Source: Ruegeria halocynthiae
GTDB taxonomy: Bacteria > Pseudomonadota > Alphaproteobacteria > Rhodobacterales > Rhodobacteraceae
Direction of reading: 5' to 3'
Assembly: GCF_900106805.1 (NCBI RefSeq)
Contig: NZ_FNNP01000001.1
Coordinates: forward strand, 310,001 to 374,000
DNA length: 64,000 bases
Shown here: in pieces, positions 63,432-64,000 of the stretch
Position numbering within the stretch: the first letter of the stretch is position 1
How the letters are laid out: each line of letters begins with the position of its first letter
The notes under the pieces: model-generated
What the model saw: the letters and a program-made list of their open reading frames with translations, nothing else
The model's database searches: none
What the model was told of the DNA's origin: nothing
Translations under genes and position numbers: made by a program

Positions 63432-64000
63432 ATGCGCAGAGTCGTTGTAACCGGTCTTGGATTGGTCACTCCTTTGGCCAGTGGGGTTGAAGAAACATGG
63501 TCGCGGCTGCTGGACGGTGAGTCCGGTGCAGGCCCGATTACACATTTCGACGCCGAGGCAAGCGGGGTCACTACGACCTATGCCTGCGAAGTTCCGCGCG
63601 GAGATGGCACCAACGGGACGTTCAATCCCGACGATTGGATGCCACCAAAGGAACAGCGCAAGATCGAGGATTTTATCCTTTATTCGATCGCTGCGGCCGA
63701 GATGGCCTGCAAAGATGCAGGCTGGCTGCCCGAGGATGAAGAAGACCGTCTGCGCACGGGCGTTCTGATCGGGTCCGGTATTGGCGGCCTTGGGTCCATT
63801 GCCAATACGGCCAATCTGATCCGCGACAAAGGCCCGCGCCGGGTTTCCCCATTCTTTATTCCCGGTGCTTTGATCAACCTTGCTTCGGGGCAGGTGTCGA
63901 TCCGCCATGGGTTCAAGGGGCCGAACCATTCGGTTGTGACCGCGTGTTCGACCGGTGCTCACGCGATTGGTGACGCCAGCCGCATCATCCGGGCCGGAGA
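63432..64000 (+). CDS. fabF: Beta-ketoacyl-ACP synthase II (partial)
   Basis: The first 189 codons of the FabF condensing enzyme are present; the gene runs off the window. It has MRRVVVTGLGLVTPLASGVEETW and the active-site Cys172 in VTACSTGAHAIG. The catalytic histidines lie beyond the end. It completes the fabD-fabG-acpP-fabF cluster, interrupted here by the GNAT and HisA-like genes. Confidence 0.97.
   Translation, partial: MRRVVVTGLGLVTPLASGVEETWSRLLDGESGAGPITHFDAEASGVTTTYACEVPRGDGTNGTFNPDDWMPPKEQRKIEDFILYSIAAAEMACKDAGWLPEDEEDRLRTGVLIGSGIGGLGSIANTANLIRDKGPRRVSPFFIPGALINLASGQVSIRHGFKGPNHSVVTACSTGAHAIGDASRIIRAG

Overview
The window reads as ordinary chromosome of a marine alphaproteobacterium of the Roseobacter group (Rhodobacteraceae), probably Ruegeria-like. 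The evidence is gene content plus recalled locus order, not a database search. It carries a dddP-type DMSP lyase, a LuxI/LuxR pair, a glnB-glnA operon, a ccmABCDG cytochrome c maturation cluster, a BCCT osmolyte carrier, and the usual roseobacter set of small secreted proteins. I found no prophage, insertion sequence, CRISPR array, rRNA or tRNA gene. No gene-free stretch exceeds 300 bases.

Layout. 1-4.9 kb: a host-attachment-family protein, a LOG-family phosphoribohydrolase, a membrane-anchored LysM protein, an Atm1-type ABC exporter and a small secreted protein. 4.9-9.9 kb: an RND efflux permease and adaptor on the minus strand, with a TetR-type operator candidate upstream. 10.1-13.7 kb: the yfgM-bamB-der cluster (outer-membrane assembly, ribosome GTPase). 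13.8-18.7 kb: a fatty acid desaturase, a lysine/alanine-rich helix-hairpin-helix protein with 48-bp repeats, serS and an MscS channel. 18.9-25.9 kb: yajC-secD-secF, a TauE/SafE permease, a Mth938-type protein and ccmABCDG. 25.9-32.9 kb: a short-chain dehydrogenase, a BCCT transporter with a previously untracked 29-codon membrane ORF overlapping its end, aconitase, a DUF1223 protein and an LpxL-like acyltransferase.

33-39.5 kb: a stand-alone FliG-like protein, a TPR protein, a 50-residue secreted protein, purB, a DUF6314 protein, bioY and several small envelope proteins. 39.5-46 kb: an alpha/beta hydrolase-OsmC fusion, a tiny membrane protein, dddP divergent from a DUF3445 gene, an unknown two-helix membrane protein, an MltB-type transglycosylase and an FMN-binding oxidase-family protein. 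46.1-51.1 kb: glnA, glnB, the bifunctional NAD(P)HX repair enzyme and a porin. 51.3-56.6 kb: trigger factor, luxI, luxR, an SLT-type lipoprotein and rpsF-rpsR-rplI. 56.8-64 kb: a small membrane protein, a YceI protein facing a cytochrome b561-YceI fusion, then the fatty-acid cluster fabD-fabG-acpP, a GNAT acetyltransferase, a HisA-like TIM barrel and the start of fabF, which is cut by the window end.

Much of the window concerns envelope building and transport: the Sec motor, BamB, fatty acid synthesis, acyl transfer, peptidoglycan enzymes, porin and MscS. Marine sulfur/osmolyte use (DddP, BCCT), nitrogen control (GlnB-GlnA) and quorum sensing (LuxI/LuxR) are also represented. I did not find a clear new multi-gene system. 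The strongest candidates for new biology are the small ORF coupled to the BCCT gene, the long tail on LuxI with dyads and a structured region around luxI/luxR, the orphan FliG-like protein, the altered acyltransferase and HisA paralogs, and several unassigned operator-like dyads.
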